Source: Trichosporon coremiiforme
Taxonomy: Eukaryota > Basidiomycota > Tremellomycetes > Trichosporonales > Trichosporonaceae
Length of the DNA stretch: 64,000 nt
Assembly (NCBI GenBank): GCA_039545355.1
Contig: BCJJ01000002.1
Span: 2,243,867 to 2,307,866 of the forward strand
Reading direction: 5' to 3'
Of this stretch, positions 21,780-32,899 are shown in pieces; within the stretch, counting starts at the first letter, position 1; each line of letters opens with the position of its first letter. The position numbers were made by a program, and so were the translations under genes. The notes under the pieces are model-generated. The model searched no databases, had not been told where the DNA came from, and worked only from the letters and a program-made list of their open reading frames with translations.

Positions 21780-24487
21780 CAGCAGATATATGGCACTCGA
21801 ACAGCCTCGCCTCTACCGACCGGAAAGAACCTGGCATGGCCGACTCGCACAGCCGGCAGTGCACGGCGGGCTTATTGCCCGGCTATCTTGATCTCTTGGC
21901 GGGATATATGGCCATCCGGTCCTGGCGTAGCGCCAGTCAAGCTTAGGTCATGGTATGGGGTAGTCCTACGGCCGGCTCCAAGCACTGTCGCTGCACACTG
22001 CAGTCGGCCGTTGGGCACGCTGGGCACTGGGCTGGGTGTGCGGCGGAACGCCAGTCCGGCACGGCTTCAACCGCCTGTACGTCAGTGTTGTATGCTGCAG
22101 CCTGCGTCAGTTACGCCAACGTCAGGGCGGCCAGGGTTGATAGCGCAAGCGCCAGGGGCAGAGATATTCTCGCATTTTCAGGGTCGCGTGCTATGCAACG
22201 TCTGCGAGCTCATGGGGGTCCACGGAGCCTAAGCGGCATCAGACTGTGTCCAACCAGAGCGCGTTCTTGCGTTCGCAGATGTGGCCGGCTATCTGCTTGG
22301 AACAGCACCGCGCCCGGACCTGTCTGCACCGCGAGGAACATTGAGAAACGCAGCTTCGCATCCTAGGTCCTGGGCGATCGGATTGGTCAATCAGACGCAC
22401 GCCAGTTACGGCAGTCCCGTCTTACATCACCCTCCCAACGTCTCCCAGCCGTCTGGGACCACAGGTACCAACCAGCACAGGGAGCGAGCAAGATCGCGAG
22501 ACGCGAGATCGAGCGTCGGCCACCGGAGCATGCCCGCTCGTCAGCTTCAACGGCCCCATCCGTCGTCACCTCCGCATGGCCTTCCCGGCGTCGGCAAGAT
22601 TGTCCAGATTGCCCCCGCTTGCCTCCGTTAGAGGTCTTTGCCTCCGCTGGAGTTCGGCAAGTTCTGGACCGAGCACCCCGGGTCGGAGGACGCCCCGCAC
22701 ACAGCCCAGGCGAGGCGAACGCAACCTCGCAACATGCGCATGACTCCGGGCGCCGGTGGGAGCGGGGGAACTGCGTCGCCGCTATGCTACCTTGCGGCAT
22801 GTCGAGCTCTACTCATTCGTCACAGAAAACAACGCAAAGAGCCACAGTGGCTTGGTCGATAAGGATAAGCTCGAGCGTCATGTGACACACTGCTTGAGCA
22901 GTGCGCAGGCTGACTGGACTGGGTCGTGGAACGCTCCGTGCGTCGTCTGATGGGTGTTCTGCGACCCATAGTCGAGTCCACAGACCGACCACGCAGGGGG
23001 CGCACGGAGCACAGCATTCGGTGGCGCCCCTCGTCTATTTCGAGCGAGGACTGGGCTCTACGGCTTCCTCGCGTTCGAGAAGCAGCACATTGCGACCAAG
23101 GCGTGCGTCGCAGGCACTGCCGCGGAGCCCTCCGAGAAGCCGTCCGAGATAGCTGGAGGCGGCCCGAAGGTGTCGCTGAGCGCGGAGCCAAGTAAGCGTT
23201 TACGAAGCACGAGGGCCGGTTACCCCAGCTACGTCGCAACGCCCCCGAGACAATGGGACGAAAAACGACATGCGCGTCGTCGCCGTTGCCTCGGCGCACA
23301 GTTCACTGGCGGCGCTCTCCGTCCCGTTCTATACCATACTGCATCAAGGTCTGTGCGCGCGACGGCCGAATCGATCGAGTTGACTCTGATCGTGCCGCAG
23401 AAGCGTGCACTCGGCGGCAACGACCGCTCTGCATTGTTGTGCTCCTCGACGACTTCTGCGATCGACTTAGCGTTCTGACGCTCGACGCTGACGTCCTTTG
23501 TTCCCGAGCCCCGATCTGCAGCGCAGCCTTCCGCGCGGCCTGGTCGTTCCCACGCCTTCCCATGCCCCATTCTCCGGTTACCTTTACCGCAGTAGCACTG
23601 CGCAACAGTGAATGGATCGACATTACTCCGCCCTTCCCCGCGTTCCTTCACTTTGCCGCTTCGATCGAGCTAGGCATTCCGCCGGTCGATTGGACAGCGC
23701 AAGAGACAGCGTGATTCGCTTCTGTGTGCCTCGTAACCCGTGCACATGCTAGGCTGAATGATCTGGTGGTATCGGAGACGGGGAAAATACAGCCTCACCT
23801 CCACTCCCAAAAGTGACAACAGCCAAACCTGCCCTCGACCACTGGACGTGCTAGCGGAACAACCTCCACCTCCACTCTCTCTGGCGGCGGAGGCGGAGGG
23901 ATACCTCTGTGCGACGGGGGTATAGCCTTGCGGAGCGACAACCTCCACTCTCTCCTCGCGCTCGCCTATGTCGGGTGGCTCCTCGATAGCGAGCGTCCAA
24001 GTCTTGCCCATCTGCCGTCTCCTGCCTCTCCTGAGACTTCTGTGTCTGCGATCCCCGCTGCCTCTCCTCCTCTCCTACCTGCGCTGTCGTCCTGCCATCT
24101 GCTGTGCACGCCCACATCGCCGTGTCCCCGGGATTTGGGTTAAAGGTCCTAAGCCTCCGCACAAGCCGTTCAGTGAGCCACGCCGATCGTGATCGGTCCC
24201 CCAGTCCAGCGGTGGTTTGCGTGGTCTGTCGCCCGTACGCCTGCATGATGGCCAGCACTCTCAAGCCGAGCTAGACGGTGGCCGAGGTCAATAAGCGATC
24301 GACGGCTGTGGATCACCAATACGGAACAGAGTGCATCCCCCCATCTGCCATTCGTCCGTTCCGAATGCTCATGCTCATGCACACTTGCATACTTGCTTTA
24401 CCCGGGATACTATGTACAACTGGTGTTCTTGGCTGTCCCATTCTGATCCTTCCTACTATCTGCGGCGAGCCCTGCCTACGCACGAGC
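21780..24487. other. 2.7-kb region without an intact gene, with coding-like fragments
   Basis: No full gene can be assembled. Between 22.6 and 23.7 kb on the plus strand several stretches in different frames have the C/G-ending codon bias of real exons. Examples are around 22670 (FGKFWTEHPGSEDAP), 22800-22870 (HVELYSFVTENN), 23055-23190 (GLYGFLAFEKQHIATK) and 23420-23714 (ending at a TGA). They are separated by frame breaks without obvious introns. I see nothing in 21.8-22.3 and 23.75-24.45 kb. Confidence 0.4.
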
Positions 24488-25678
24488 TTAGAGGAACGGC
24501 CGCTCCGCCTGGGGCGTGACGCGCGCGCCGTGCCTGCGACTGCCGGGGACGCCGTCAAAGTCGGCAAGAGCGCTGTGCGCCGTGATGCGATTGTCCCAGA
24601 GGACGACGGTGCGGGGGCGCCAGCGCACGCGGACCTGGAAGTCGAGTCCGCGCTCGATGATCTGGTACAGGAGCTCGAGGAGGGCGGCGCTCTCCTCATC
24701 CTTGAGCTCGACGATCTTGCGCGAGAACACGCGGTTGACGTATAGGGCCTTCTCGCCGGTCACTGGGTGGCGGCGCACGAGCGGGTGGACGTTCTTGACG
24801 GGCTCGCGGCGGACGTGCGCATACGCGGTCAGCTTCGGGTCCGCTCCACGGTCGCGGGAGAAGGCTGCCTGTTCGTGTCCGGAGTGGACGACGTGCAGAG
24901 TCTCAAGGTACGCCTGGAAGCTGGGCGATAGGCGATTGTACGCGGCACGAGCATCGACGTAGGCGGTGTCGCCGCCAGAGGTGGGAGAGTCGTAGAGCCA
25001 CAGAGCGGTGAGACCGGGGGGCTGCAGCTCGTAGCTCACGTCGCTGTGCCAGCCGACCGAGGAGACGCGACCAGGAGGGGCACTGGAGTTGCCGCTACGC
25101 TTGTCGAGACCGTCTCCCGGGTCTTCACCCCAGGCGCGGTAGACGAGGTGAAGCTCGGGGTAGCCCTTGGGCTGGCCGCTGGTGGGGTGAATGTGGTTGC
25201 GTCCAAAGAAGGATCCCCAGTCGTTGATCTGCCAGCTCGGGTCCCGGTCGATGAAGTCCTGGTCGCGGAATGCCACAACTCCGCGCTGAGCGACGTAGAG
25301 GGCAAGCTGCTGGCGGCCAGCAGCGTCGAGCTTGTGCAGCTGCACACCAGAGATTTCCGAACCAAAGTCGGGAGTAAGGAGGTCGATGTCAGCCTCGGCG
25401 AGGAAGGCGCGCGGGTCGGAGTGCTCCTTCGCAGCATGACCAGGGTCAACGTGTTCGAACGGCTCAAGGGTGCTGTACGTCACGTCGCGATCAAAAGAGG
25501 GAAGGAGGTGCTCGTAAGGGTAGGCGGACTTCGGCTGACCAGTCTCGGAGAACCACTGCAGTTTCTTCTTAGCCGGCTGGGCAGTGTCCTTGTTGCCGTT
25601 GACGTTGTTGGAGATCTTCAGGTCCTGCACTGAGGGAAGGGCCGTCTCGGGCTGGGTCTCGGTCGCGATGGGGGCCAT
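24488..25678 (-). CDS. TauD/TfdA-type 2-oxoglutarate, Fe(II)-dependent dioxygenase
   Basis: Intronless, 396 aa. Likely oxidises an alkyl sulfonate or related compound, releasing sulfite for sulfur nutrition; yeast JLP1 is the best-known member, but fungal TauD paralogues vary. The iron ligands are in GWHSDVSYE (H211, D213) and the distal His in TAHSALADF (about H368). A 2-oxoglutarate-binding Arg lies in SRRHGARVTP near residue 382-386. Other family blocks are FRDQDFIDRDP and GGDTAYVDARAAYNRL. The N-terminal 45 residues are polar and probably disordered. The lack of introns contrasts with its neighbours. Confidence 0.9.
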   Translation of the reverse strand: MAPIATETQPETALPSVQDLKISNNVNGNKDTAQPAKKKLQWFSETGQPKSAYPYEHLLPSFDRDVTYSTLEPFEHVDPGHAAKEHSDPRAFLAEADIDLLTPDFGSEISGVQLHKLDAAGRQQLALYVAQRGVVAFRDQDFIDRDPSWQINDWGSFFGRNHIHPTSGQPKGYPELHLVYRAWGEDPGDGLDKRSGNSSAPPGRVSSVGWHSDVSYELQPPGLTALWLYDSPTSGGDTAYVDARAAYNRLSPSFQAYLETLHVVHSGHEQAAFSRDRGADPKLTAYAHVRREPVKNVHPLVRRHPVTGEKALYVNRVFSRKIVELKDEESAALLELLYQIIERGLDFQVRVRWRPRTVVLWDNRITAHSALADFDGVPGSRRHGARVTPQAERPFL

Positions 25679-26505
25679 GATTGCTGGGTGGTCCTCGCTG
25701 GCTGTGTTCTTGTGGTTGGTGAGGAGCAGGTGTCCTCAGCTTGCAGCTGTTATATGCGAGAAAAATCGCCGTCGAGAACACCTCGCTGTCGGACATGAGC
25801 GGTAGCGGAGACGAGCACGCAACCCTTAGTGACGAGTTGAGTGGTCTTCAGTGCGCATCGGGGAGAGATTCCCCTCGCTATCTGATATCGGGCCGACCTT
25901 GACGCGGCCATGAGCCCACCTACTGGTCAGACCTTGCACATGACATACCCCAGATGTGACCTCATGTCTTCTCCCAGCATCCATTGTTGACGGCCAGGCG
26001 CCATCAATCGGCCGGCTGACGTGCTTGCGGCGTTCAGGCACAGGCGTCGGTGGTCTGCGGCGCGTACAAGTGTGCACGTAGTGACGGCGCCTGCTTAGTG
26101 AGCGTACGATTCTGCATGGGGGAGTGATGGGAGATGACAGATTTCGGTGTGGGTTGAGAATGAGGCGACCTGTCTCCGCGATGGCGTCAACGGAGATCGC
26201 CGGCACCGGGTGCACAGTCGCATGCCTCCATTCGCGTGCATCACCTGTGCTCATGCGACCAATCTCAACGCTTGGCATACTGTGTCGAAGCCCATTCGCT
26301 GACTGTGGCCACATCGTTGGCTGCAGAGTTACGGACAAGTGGATCAGCTTAACAATACCGGGGTATGACATATTACAACGGGGTTGGTTAGAATCATTTC
26401 ACCTTCAAATCCCACTCGTGATCACTACCGAGTCAAACATGAATATGCTATGCCATCTAGTTTACAAAATTCCATGCACACTGCCTAACCCGTCAACTGG
26501 GTCGC
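25679..26505. other. Intergenic region between dioxygenase and bromodomain genes
   Basis: About 830 bp between the start of the dioxygenase and the 3' end of the bromodomain gene, both on the minus strand. No gene or repeat recognised. Confidence 0.5.
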
Positions 26506-28922
26506 TCATCGACCGAGGTGATGTTGCATGCTCTTGAAGTGCGCAATGTGCACTTCGCTCGCAGCCATCATCTCCTTTGCCATGTCGGAGACCTGGCTCC
26601 CTCGTCCATTGTAGATCGTAGCATTGGCGAACATCAGTCGAACATCGCGCTCAAACTCTTCGATATTACCAACGCTCCCGTCCTTGATCCGCCCGCGGAG
26701 CGTCTTCAAGTCCATCGGACGCTTGATGATTTCATAGTAGTCGGCCGCCTCGTTCTTATGTCAGCTCACAACTTTGGGTCGACAGAGCCCACCTTGCGGA
26801 CCGGGTTTGGGAAGACAGGACCGTACTTGTACTGCTGGATAGAGTCGAGGAGCTGCAGAAGAAGCTTCTGCATGGTCTTCTGGCTCTTGGTGGAGGGTGG
26901 AGCAACGGAGCTGGCGGGGGTGCTGACGGATGCACTGGGACCAGAGTCGTCCTCGTCGTCAGCCTCACCGCCGGCCGACTCTCGTGCGGCTGGCCGGGGG
27001 GCTACCTGTTAGCCCGTCAAAAGTTGTTACATGGTTATAACGCATCACACAGTAGAAATGAACTTACTGCGGGTGCGTTTACTGGTTCGCTTCTCGACGG
27101 GGGTCGACGCGGCGCTGGCGGCAGCCTCAGCCTTGCGCCGGCTGCGCGTGGACCGCTTCTCGCCCTCGGCCTCCTCTTCGGAGTGATCGTCCTTCTTCTC
27201 CTCTTCCTCCTCCTTGACGCTGATGGCTTCAGAAGCGGCACGGACAGACTTGGAGACGACATCATCACGCATAGAGCCTCGGGGTTGCCGAGTTCGACGG
27301 CTGCTCCGACCTTCCGTTTGTGGGGTGCCTGAGGCTGTTGAGCTGGCTGAAGCGCCTCGTTTCGCCGGTGGACTGGCCTCCTTAGTAGGGGACTCGCCTC
27401 TCCGCCGGCGACCGCGGCGACCTCGGGGTGTCTCCTCCTCAGCCTCCTCTTGGACTTGCTCCTTGACCTCCTTCTCGGGTTCCTCAGCGTCCGCGTCGGG
27501 CGCTCCCTCACCCTCAGCATCGTCGCCCTCGACAGCAGAAGATCCCTTACGGCCACGTTTAGGAGGGCGTCCGACCTTCGGGACGGTCTCTCCTTTGCGT
27601 TTCCGGCCCCGCTTTGAAGCAGGGGTGGGGGAAGAGGGCGGGGCGTCCGCGACTGCACACTCGTCTGCGGGCAGGGGGGAAAGCTCAACGTCGGAGAGAG
27701 CTTCCGATCCGTGATCAGAGTTCGGAGTCGCGGCCTGCTCTTCGATTTCGATGTCGTTCTTCTTGCCGCCATTCTCCTTCTTGTCCGTACTCGGTGTAGA
27801 CTTTCGAGGTTTCCGTCTTGAGGACCGCGTTGCCGGCTTCTCCTCCTCCTCTTCCTCCTCCTTCCCTTCCTTCTCACCCTCCTCGTCTTTCTGGTCGTTC
27901 TCTCCATCCTCCTTATCGTCATCAGCTTCAGGCTCAGCTTCCGCCGACGGCTCTTTGGAAGACTCGTTGCTCTGAACCTTGGCATCGCCTTCCGCCGTAG
28001 TCGGCTCAACGGTGGGCTCCTTTTCTGGCTCCTCGCTAGGCTCTACTGTGGAGGCCGCGGCAGTTTCCTCGGCGGGTTGGCCGTCGCCTTCCGCCTGCTG
28101 AGCGTCCGCTTCAGACTCAGCGGTGGGCGCTGTCGTGGTTTCCTCCGGGATCTCGTCGACATCCATGGCTTCGGGCTCGTCCGGGGTGGCCTCTGCCGTT
28201 GTGGGTTCAGTCTCAGCTGGTGCAGCTTCCGCGGCTTGCGCTTCTGGCACCTCTGCTGACTCCTCCGCCTCCGCCTTGTCTTCCTCCGCGGTTTCCTCCA
28301 GCTTCTTCTCTTCGGGTTCCGTCTGCTTGGCGTGCTCTGCCTCCGGTTCAGGGGTCTTCGCAGACTCCGGACCAGCCTCAGCAGCCTTCTTCACCTCAGC
28401 GGGATCTGGGACCCAGCTGTCGACGAGCTTCTTGCCGTACTTCCTGTTAAGAGCCGCTCGAATCTCGGCCTGGATCTTGTCATCCATCTCGCCGGCTTTG
28501 ATACCATTGATATCGCTCATGAGCTCACTGGAACATTAGGGTGGGACAAGAAGGCTAACTTACGTGAACCGGGCCTCGTAGCCCATGATCTGATCCTTCA
28601 GCTCCTGCATGCGGGCAACGTAAAACGTCTGAGCGAGCTGTAAATGAACCTTGGCTTGAGGCTTCGAGCTGTCGGGGGCGGGCCTTAGGGTCAGCTTAGG
28701 GGGCTAAGTGGGTGCATACACGTTGACTTCAATGCCTTTCATGAGCGAGACGTAGCTGTTCTCACAGTTCTCGGGGGTGAAAAGCTCAGAACGATCCTTG
28801 CAGCAAGGATGCTCTGTGAGCAACTTGCTGACGACTGTCCAGTTCGATGCTCCGACCTTGTAAACGGCCTGAGCAAGGAGGAGCTTGTCCTGCACCGTCA
28901 TCTTGTCAACGGCGACCGCCAT
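26506..28922 (-). CDS. Bromodomain protein of BRD8/Bdc1 type (NuA4 subunit-like)
   Basis: Spliced as complement(join(26506..26754,26793..27001,27068..28527,28564..28683,28720..28922)): five exons, 746 aa, in frame. The N terminus has the SANT-like block of BRD8 proteins (KLLLAQAVYKVGASNWTVVS, then FTPENCENSYVSLM) and a coiled region ending MGYEARFTELM. The middle 450 residues are an acidic, low-complexity Glu/Pro/Ala region with Lys/Arg-rich stretches. A C-terminal bromodomain starts at TMQKLLLQLLDSIQQYKYG and contains DYYEIIKRPMDLKTL and MFANATIYNGRGSQV, where the Asn of the acetyl-lysine pocket falls in ATIYNG. This architecture matches S. pombe Bdc1 and animal BRD8, subunits of the NuA4/TIP60 acetyltransferase. 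Confidence 0.88.
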
Positions 28923-29257
28923 CTTTGGATGGCTGCTGGACGAGGCGACGGGGAACGTGGATGACGAGTTGAGGAGGTCGACGCGAAACGAGCGAAAGTG
29001 CTGTGTAGTGCTCGTTAGCTCGCTTACCACATTTGTTTAGGTGACCTGACAGGCCCTGGGCAACGCGGAGCAATTGTAAGCGGAGACAAATTTCTAATTA
29101 GATTTCCACGTGACTATTACACGGCCTCTCGAGGACAGTTATCCGCATCCCTAATCAACCCCACACTTGCGCCCCGGATTGAAGCAACATTGTCGGACAT
29201 GACGTTGCGGCGAGTGCAACTCGCTTCAACAACCATCACGTCTGGTCAACGCCGCCA
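28923..29257. other. Divergent promoter between BRD8-like and CSN7 genes
   Basis: 335 bp between start codons on opposite strands, so the two genes share this promoter region. No recognised element. Confidence 0.6.
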
Positions 29258-30342
29258 ATGACAGACTCGCGTCTCGAACCCTTCCTGCTTCTGGCACGCA
29301 GTGCCAAGGGTGCTGCGGCAGCCAAAGTGGTGGAGAACGTGACTGCAGCGGTGAGTCCAGTTGTGCTTAAGCTAGTGCAAGCTAACATTCAGAATGGCGT
29401 TTACACGTTCAGCGCGCTGATGGATGTCCCGAACATCAAGGAGGTGAGCCAGACAGACAGCAATTGCTAAACTACAAGCTCCCCCAGTCTTCGGATTTTC
29501 ACAAGCATTGGAACCTCCTGCAGCTCTTCGCCTTCGGAACTCTCAAGGACTATGCGTCATGTGCGTGAACGCTTTCTCCACGAAGACTCGGCTGACAGAC
29601 CAGCTCCGGAGTCCTATCCTCCTTTGTCGCCGCAGCAGATCACCAAGCTGAAACAACTGACGCTCGTCTCTCTCGCTCTTGAGCACAGGGTGAGCTTGAA
29701 AATCCGATCTTGAGCTTACAGCAGTCATTGCCATACTCGGACCTCATGCAGACCCTCGACCTGAAGACGACGCGGGAACTGGAGAACATGATCATTGACT
29801 GCATCTACTCGAACCTCCTTAGCGGAAAGATGCACCACCACGAACAGATCTTCCACGTCGACCAGGTCTCGGCGCGCGATCTGAACGAAGCCGAGCTTCG
29901 CAAGATTGAGTCGGCCTTGAACACATGGTAAGTGAAAGACACTGCTGCCTTGAGTCATTTCAAGAGCTGACCGGCAGGTCGAGTAATGCCGAGTCGATTC
30001 TGAAAGCTCTCGACCGGCAGATCGCGCAGGCGCGAGAGTCCGCCATTCAGGACGCGGAGCAGGCGGCGCAGTACCAGAAGGAGCAGGACGCGGCCTACAA
30101 CCAGGCGAAGGAAGAGCTGCACAAGCGTGACCGCCATGCCACGCACAGCCTCTCGAACAGGGCCAGCGAGATGCAGGGTGGTTTGCCGAAGTCGGCGATG
30201 TCCAGTCTTGGCTACGGGGCTGAGGGCAAAGGCGGGTGAGTTTGATCCAGCATATGGTTTTACTGACATCAGCTTCTTCCGTAATCTGAGCGACAGCAAC
30301 GAGGAGATGTCGCACAGCAGGTCGAAGAGGACCCGCGCTTAG
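29258..30342 (+). CDS. COP9 signalosome subunit 7 (PCI domain)
   Basis: Part of the CSN complex that removes NEDD8 from cullins. Spliced as join(29258..29350,29393..29443,29488..29560,29604..29689,29725..29927,29978..30235,30273..30342): seven exons, 277 aa, in frame. The N-terminal helices (LEPFLLLARSAKGAAAAKVVE), NGVYTFSALMDVPNI and LLQLFAFGTLKDY are typical of CSN7/eIF3-like PCI subunits. The winged helix is in DLMQTLDLKTTRELENMIIDCIYSNLLSGKM, the classic PCI signature. A Gln/Ala-rich coiled coil (about 170-215) precedes a basic tail. Introns are all under 55 nt. The stop lies about 110 bp from the convergent COQ7 stop. Confidence 0.92.
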
Positions 30343-30455
30343 TGAGCGCACCTCTCCCCAGCTACATAGACACTAGCATATGAGTGGGCGTGTGAGCGCT
30401 GTAGATTTGTATTTCACTTGTACATGACATGCAACAATGATAACAGATACATAGC

Positions 30456-31283
30456 TTAGACCTTCTGTGCGACCGTGATACCTATCTTACACGCGGCGCC
30501 GATCGCGGCACTCAGCAGCGAGTGCCCCGGCGCCTTGAGGGCACCTTCCTCGACGGCGAAGTCAAGGTGCTCGAGCTCGTCATCCCGGAACTCCTCAAGA
30601 ATGTTCGCGAGCAGCGGCAGAGACGGGTCCGGGTTCGCCTTCTTCGCGTTTTCCTCAAGGACAGGCTTCAGGTCGCGCAGTTGGCTGGAAGTCAGCGTGA
30701 TTGTAAATACTTGGTAGTCTGCACAACAGGACTTACTCGTCGTAGTGCTCACCAATGACCGTCTCGACGGCCTCGGTGCACGCCATGGCAGCCTCCTTGC
30801 CCATCAAAGCCGTGACGGCGCCCATACCCCAGGCCAGTCCCTGCCAAACAGGGTACAACGCTGTCGGACGGACGTTGTGCTGAGCCGCAACCTTGGTCAT
30901 GACTGAGAGGTGGTGTCTCTCGTTCTCCCACATCTCCTGAACTGTCAGTCACGAGGCTCGGATGGAGAGTAACTCACCTCGACCTGGCCAACAGTCTTGC
31001 CGTCACCCCGAACGGCGCTGGCCCACTTCTGTCCGCGGTAGATCCAGTTAGCACCGAGCTCTCCAGCGTGGTCAACGCGGACGATCTCCTCAAGCAACCG
31101 GCGCTGCTCAGGCGTGAGCGAAGGCGAGCTCATCGTGCCCGGGTGTTGTTCGGGCTGCGGGGAGATTGGCAGCGCAGCGCCGCCAGCCGGCGCGCCGGGA
31201 GCAGTGGGCGGACCCTTCGGCGTGGGCGGGAGGTAGGCGTGCGATGAGAGGGCGCGGGACACGCGCAATGTTGGTCGGAGCAT
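30456..31283 (-). CDS. COQ7: 5-demethoxyubiquinone hydroxylase, mitochondrial
   Basis: Di-iron monooxygenase of ubiquinone biosynthesis. Spliced as complement(join(30456..30684,30737..30936,30978..31283)), 244 aa. The N terminus (MLRPTLRVSRALSSHAYLPP) is a mitochondrial presequence rich in Arg and Ser without acids, followed by a Pro/Ala-rich linker. The mature part begins LLEEIVRVDHAGELGANWIYRGQ. Iron ligands are seen as E in HAGELGA, ExxH in ENERHHL, a middle Glu in ACTEAVETVIGEHY, and ExxH in DDELEHLD. Length and order match the family. Confidence 0.95.
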
Positions 31284-31738
31284 GCTGCTGTTGGAGAAGG
31301 AGAGTGGAGGAGGTTGGGAAATGTCCGGAAATCGGCGAGCTAGTCGCCTGTCGTGGATGGAGATTGCGAGATTGGACCCTGAGGCAGATCATGTCTTCCT
31401 CGTCCCCATATTCTGAATCTTGTCTTCTCTCCTCCCCCCACCTTCCATCTCCTCCATGTCCAGCATGACTCCAGAGACCTGTTGCTGACATGTCCAGCGT
31501 ATCTTTTTCAAGGCTTTCTGCGCACAAACACAAGTTATCCTCCGTGCACAGCTCAACATGCCAAACGGTCGCTGAGAGGAAGCCGCGGTTCCACATGTTT
31601 GTCTTCCTCGGCCGTCATCTTCGTCTTTCCTAAAACGCCGTCCTCTAGCAAACCATCCGGACCGATTCTGGAACATGGTAGACATCATCGAGAGCTCGCG
31701 CGTACACAGTTCACCTACTGCTCCTCGACGCGCAGCGT
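31284..31738. other. COQ7 upstream region
   Basis: About 455 bp between the COQ7 start and the 3' end of the broken-looking minus-strand gene. Open frames on both strands here show no domain. Confidence 0.45.
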
Positions 31739-32672
31739 CTACATTTCCTGCCGAAGCTCTCGGACGTACTGGGTTGTTCGACCAGAAAGTGCGCAAACGT
31801 CTTTGTCGCTCAGCTCAAAGACCTTCTAATTGTTTTTAAGGTCATTGGAGCGCAGGCGACCTCCTAGAGGCTGCCGGACACCACTGGTGCCATCGGGGTA
31901 GCTTAGCTTTAGGACCGCCTCCGTGTGCACTCCGTCAACCAGGCTCGGTGGTACAAGTGTACCATACCAGTTGATGGAAAGCGGAGAGCTATGGTCTGCG
32001 GTGAACAGCATGTCTGCTCAGACAGAGGACACGCACCATTGGCGGCGAAGGCGAAGTTACGGCTGTCCCGCTTCTCCTCACCTGAAGCGATAGAAGGTGG
32101 AGGCACTCTTCGGAGCAGGGGGGTTTGGAGATATCCCACCCACTGTAATCTGGAGGTGGTGATCACTTTTGGCTGCGAGATGGCCTTGGTTTTTCTGACA
32201 ACAACATACTGACTATGCCGTCGCCGCTCGCCCTGTTCACTGCCGACCCCTCTACAAGGTCCGTGGGACAGACGAGGTCCAGTGGAGCACTATGTTGGGC
32301 TTGATACAGTATCACAGAAATGTCCAGCCCCGATGTCGTTGATGGCTGTTTTCCTTGACGGGGAGGTAACCTCATGACCGGAACATCTGTCTTCGACATT
32401 TGAAAGGTACTACGCACTAGCTCCTCTCGATGAGGAGCTTATCGTAACTTGCATTATGAGAGCATGGTGCGGGGCCTCTGTCGAAGCCCTGTCAGTGAAC
32501 TTGCGAAGGCAGTCGTATGCGGCTTTCCAGTTCTCATTGTCTAGGACTACGTTCCGTTCTCATACCATCAGACGACCGCTAGAGCCGGCGATGTTCGGCA
32601 CCGGACGCAGCATGCCAGACCGTAACAAGGCCACGACACCAGAAGGAGTCTTGGCATCAGTCGCTGTCTAAG
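31739..32672 (-). pseudogene. Unrecognised, apparently broken gene
   Basis: On the minus strand several stretches have strong codon bias and protein-like composition. From high to low coordinates: a segment around 32640-32570 (DAKTPSGVVALLRSG), interrupted in frame by TGA at 32560-32562, then VVLDNENWKAAYDCLRKF, closed by TAG at 32410-32412. An 80-codon open stretch at 32163-32400 follows in another frame. Then comes a segment with SSPLSINWYGTLVPPSL (31.98-31.87 kb), joined through a plausible 38-nt intron to a final exon VFELSDKDVCALSGRTTQYV, ending at TAG 31739-31741. The WYGTLVPPSL block slightly recalls Vma22/CCDC115-like proteins, which is weak. A single TGG-to-TGA change would explain the first stop. 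Confidence 0.4.
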
Positions 32673-32899
32673 AAAGAGAGAACGCAACCCATGGGCGACG
32701 CATGGGCAATGAAAACAGGAGTTGAACATTGACGTCTATTTGAGGGCCCTTGTCTTTCCGATTCTCCATACGACGACCTGAGAGCTGGCTGTCGGGTTCG
32801 CAAGCGTCTCATCTGCAGCGGGAAATATCCCAGATGGTAGCTCATATCAACAAAAATGCATTTTATACACGATCCTACGTAGCTAAGCTCGCTGCTGCT

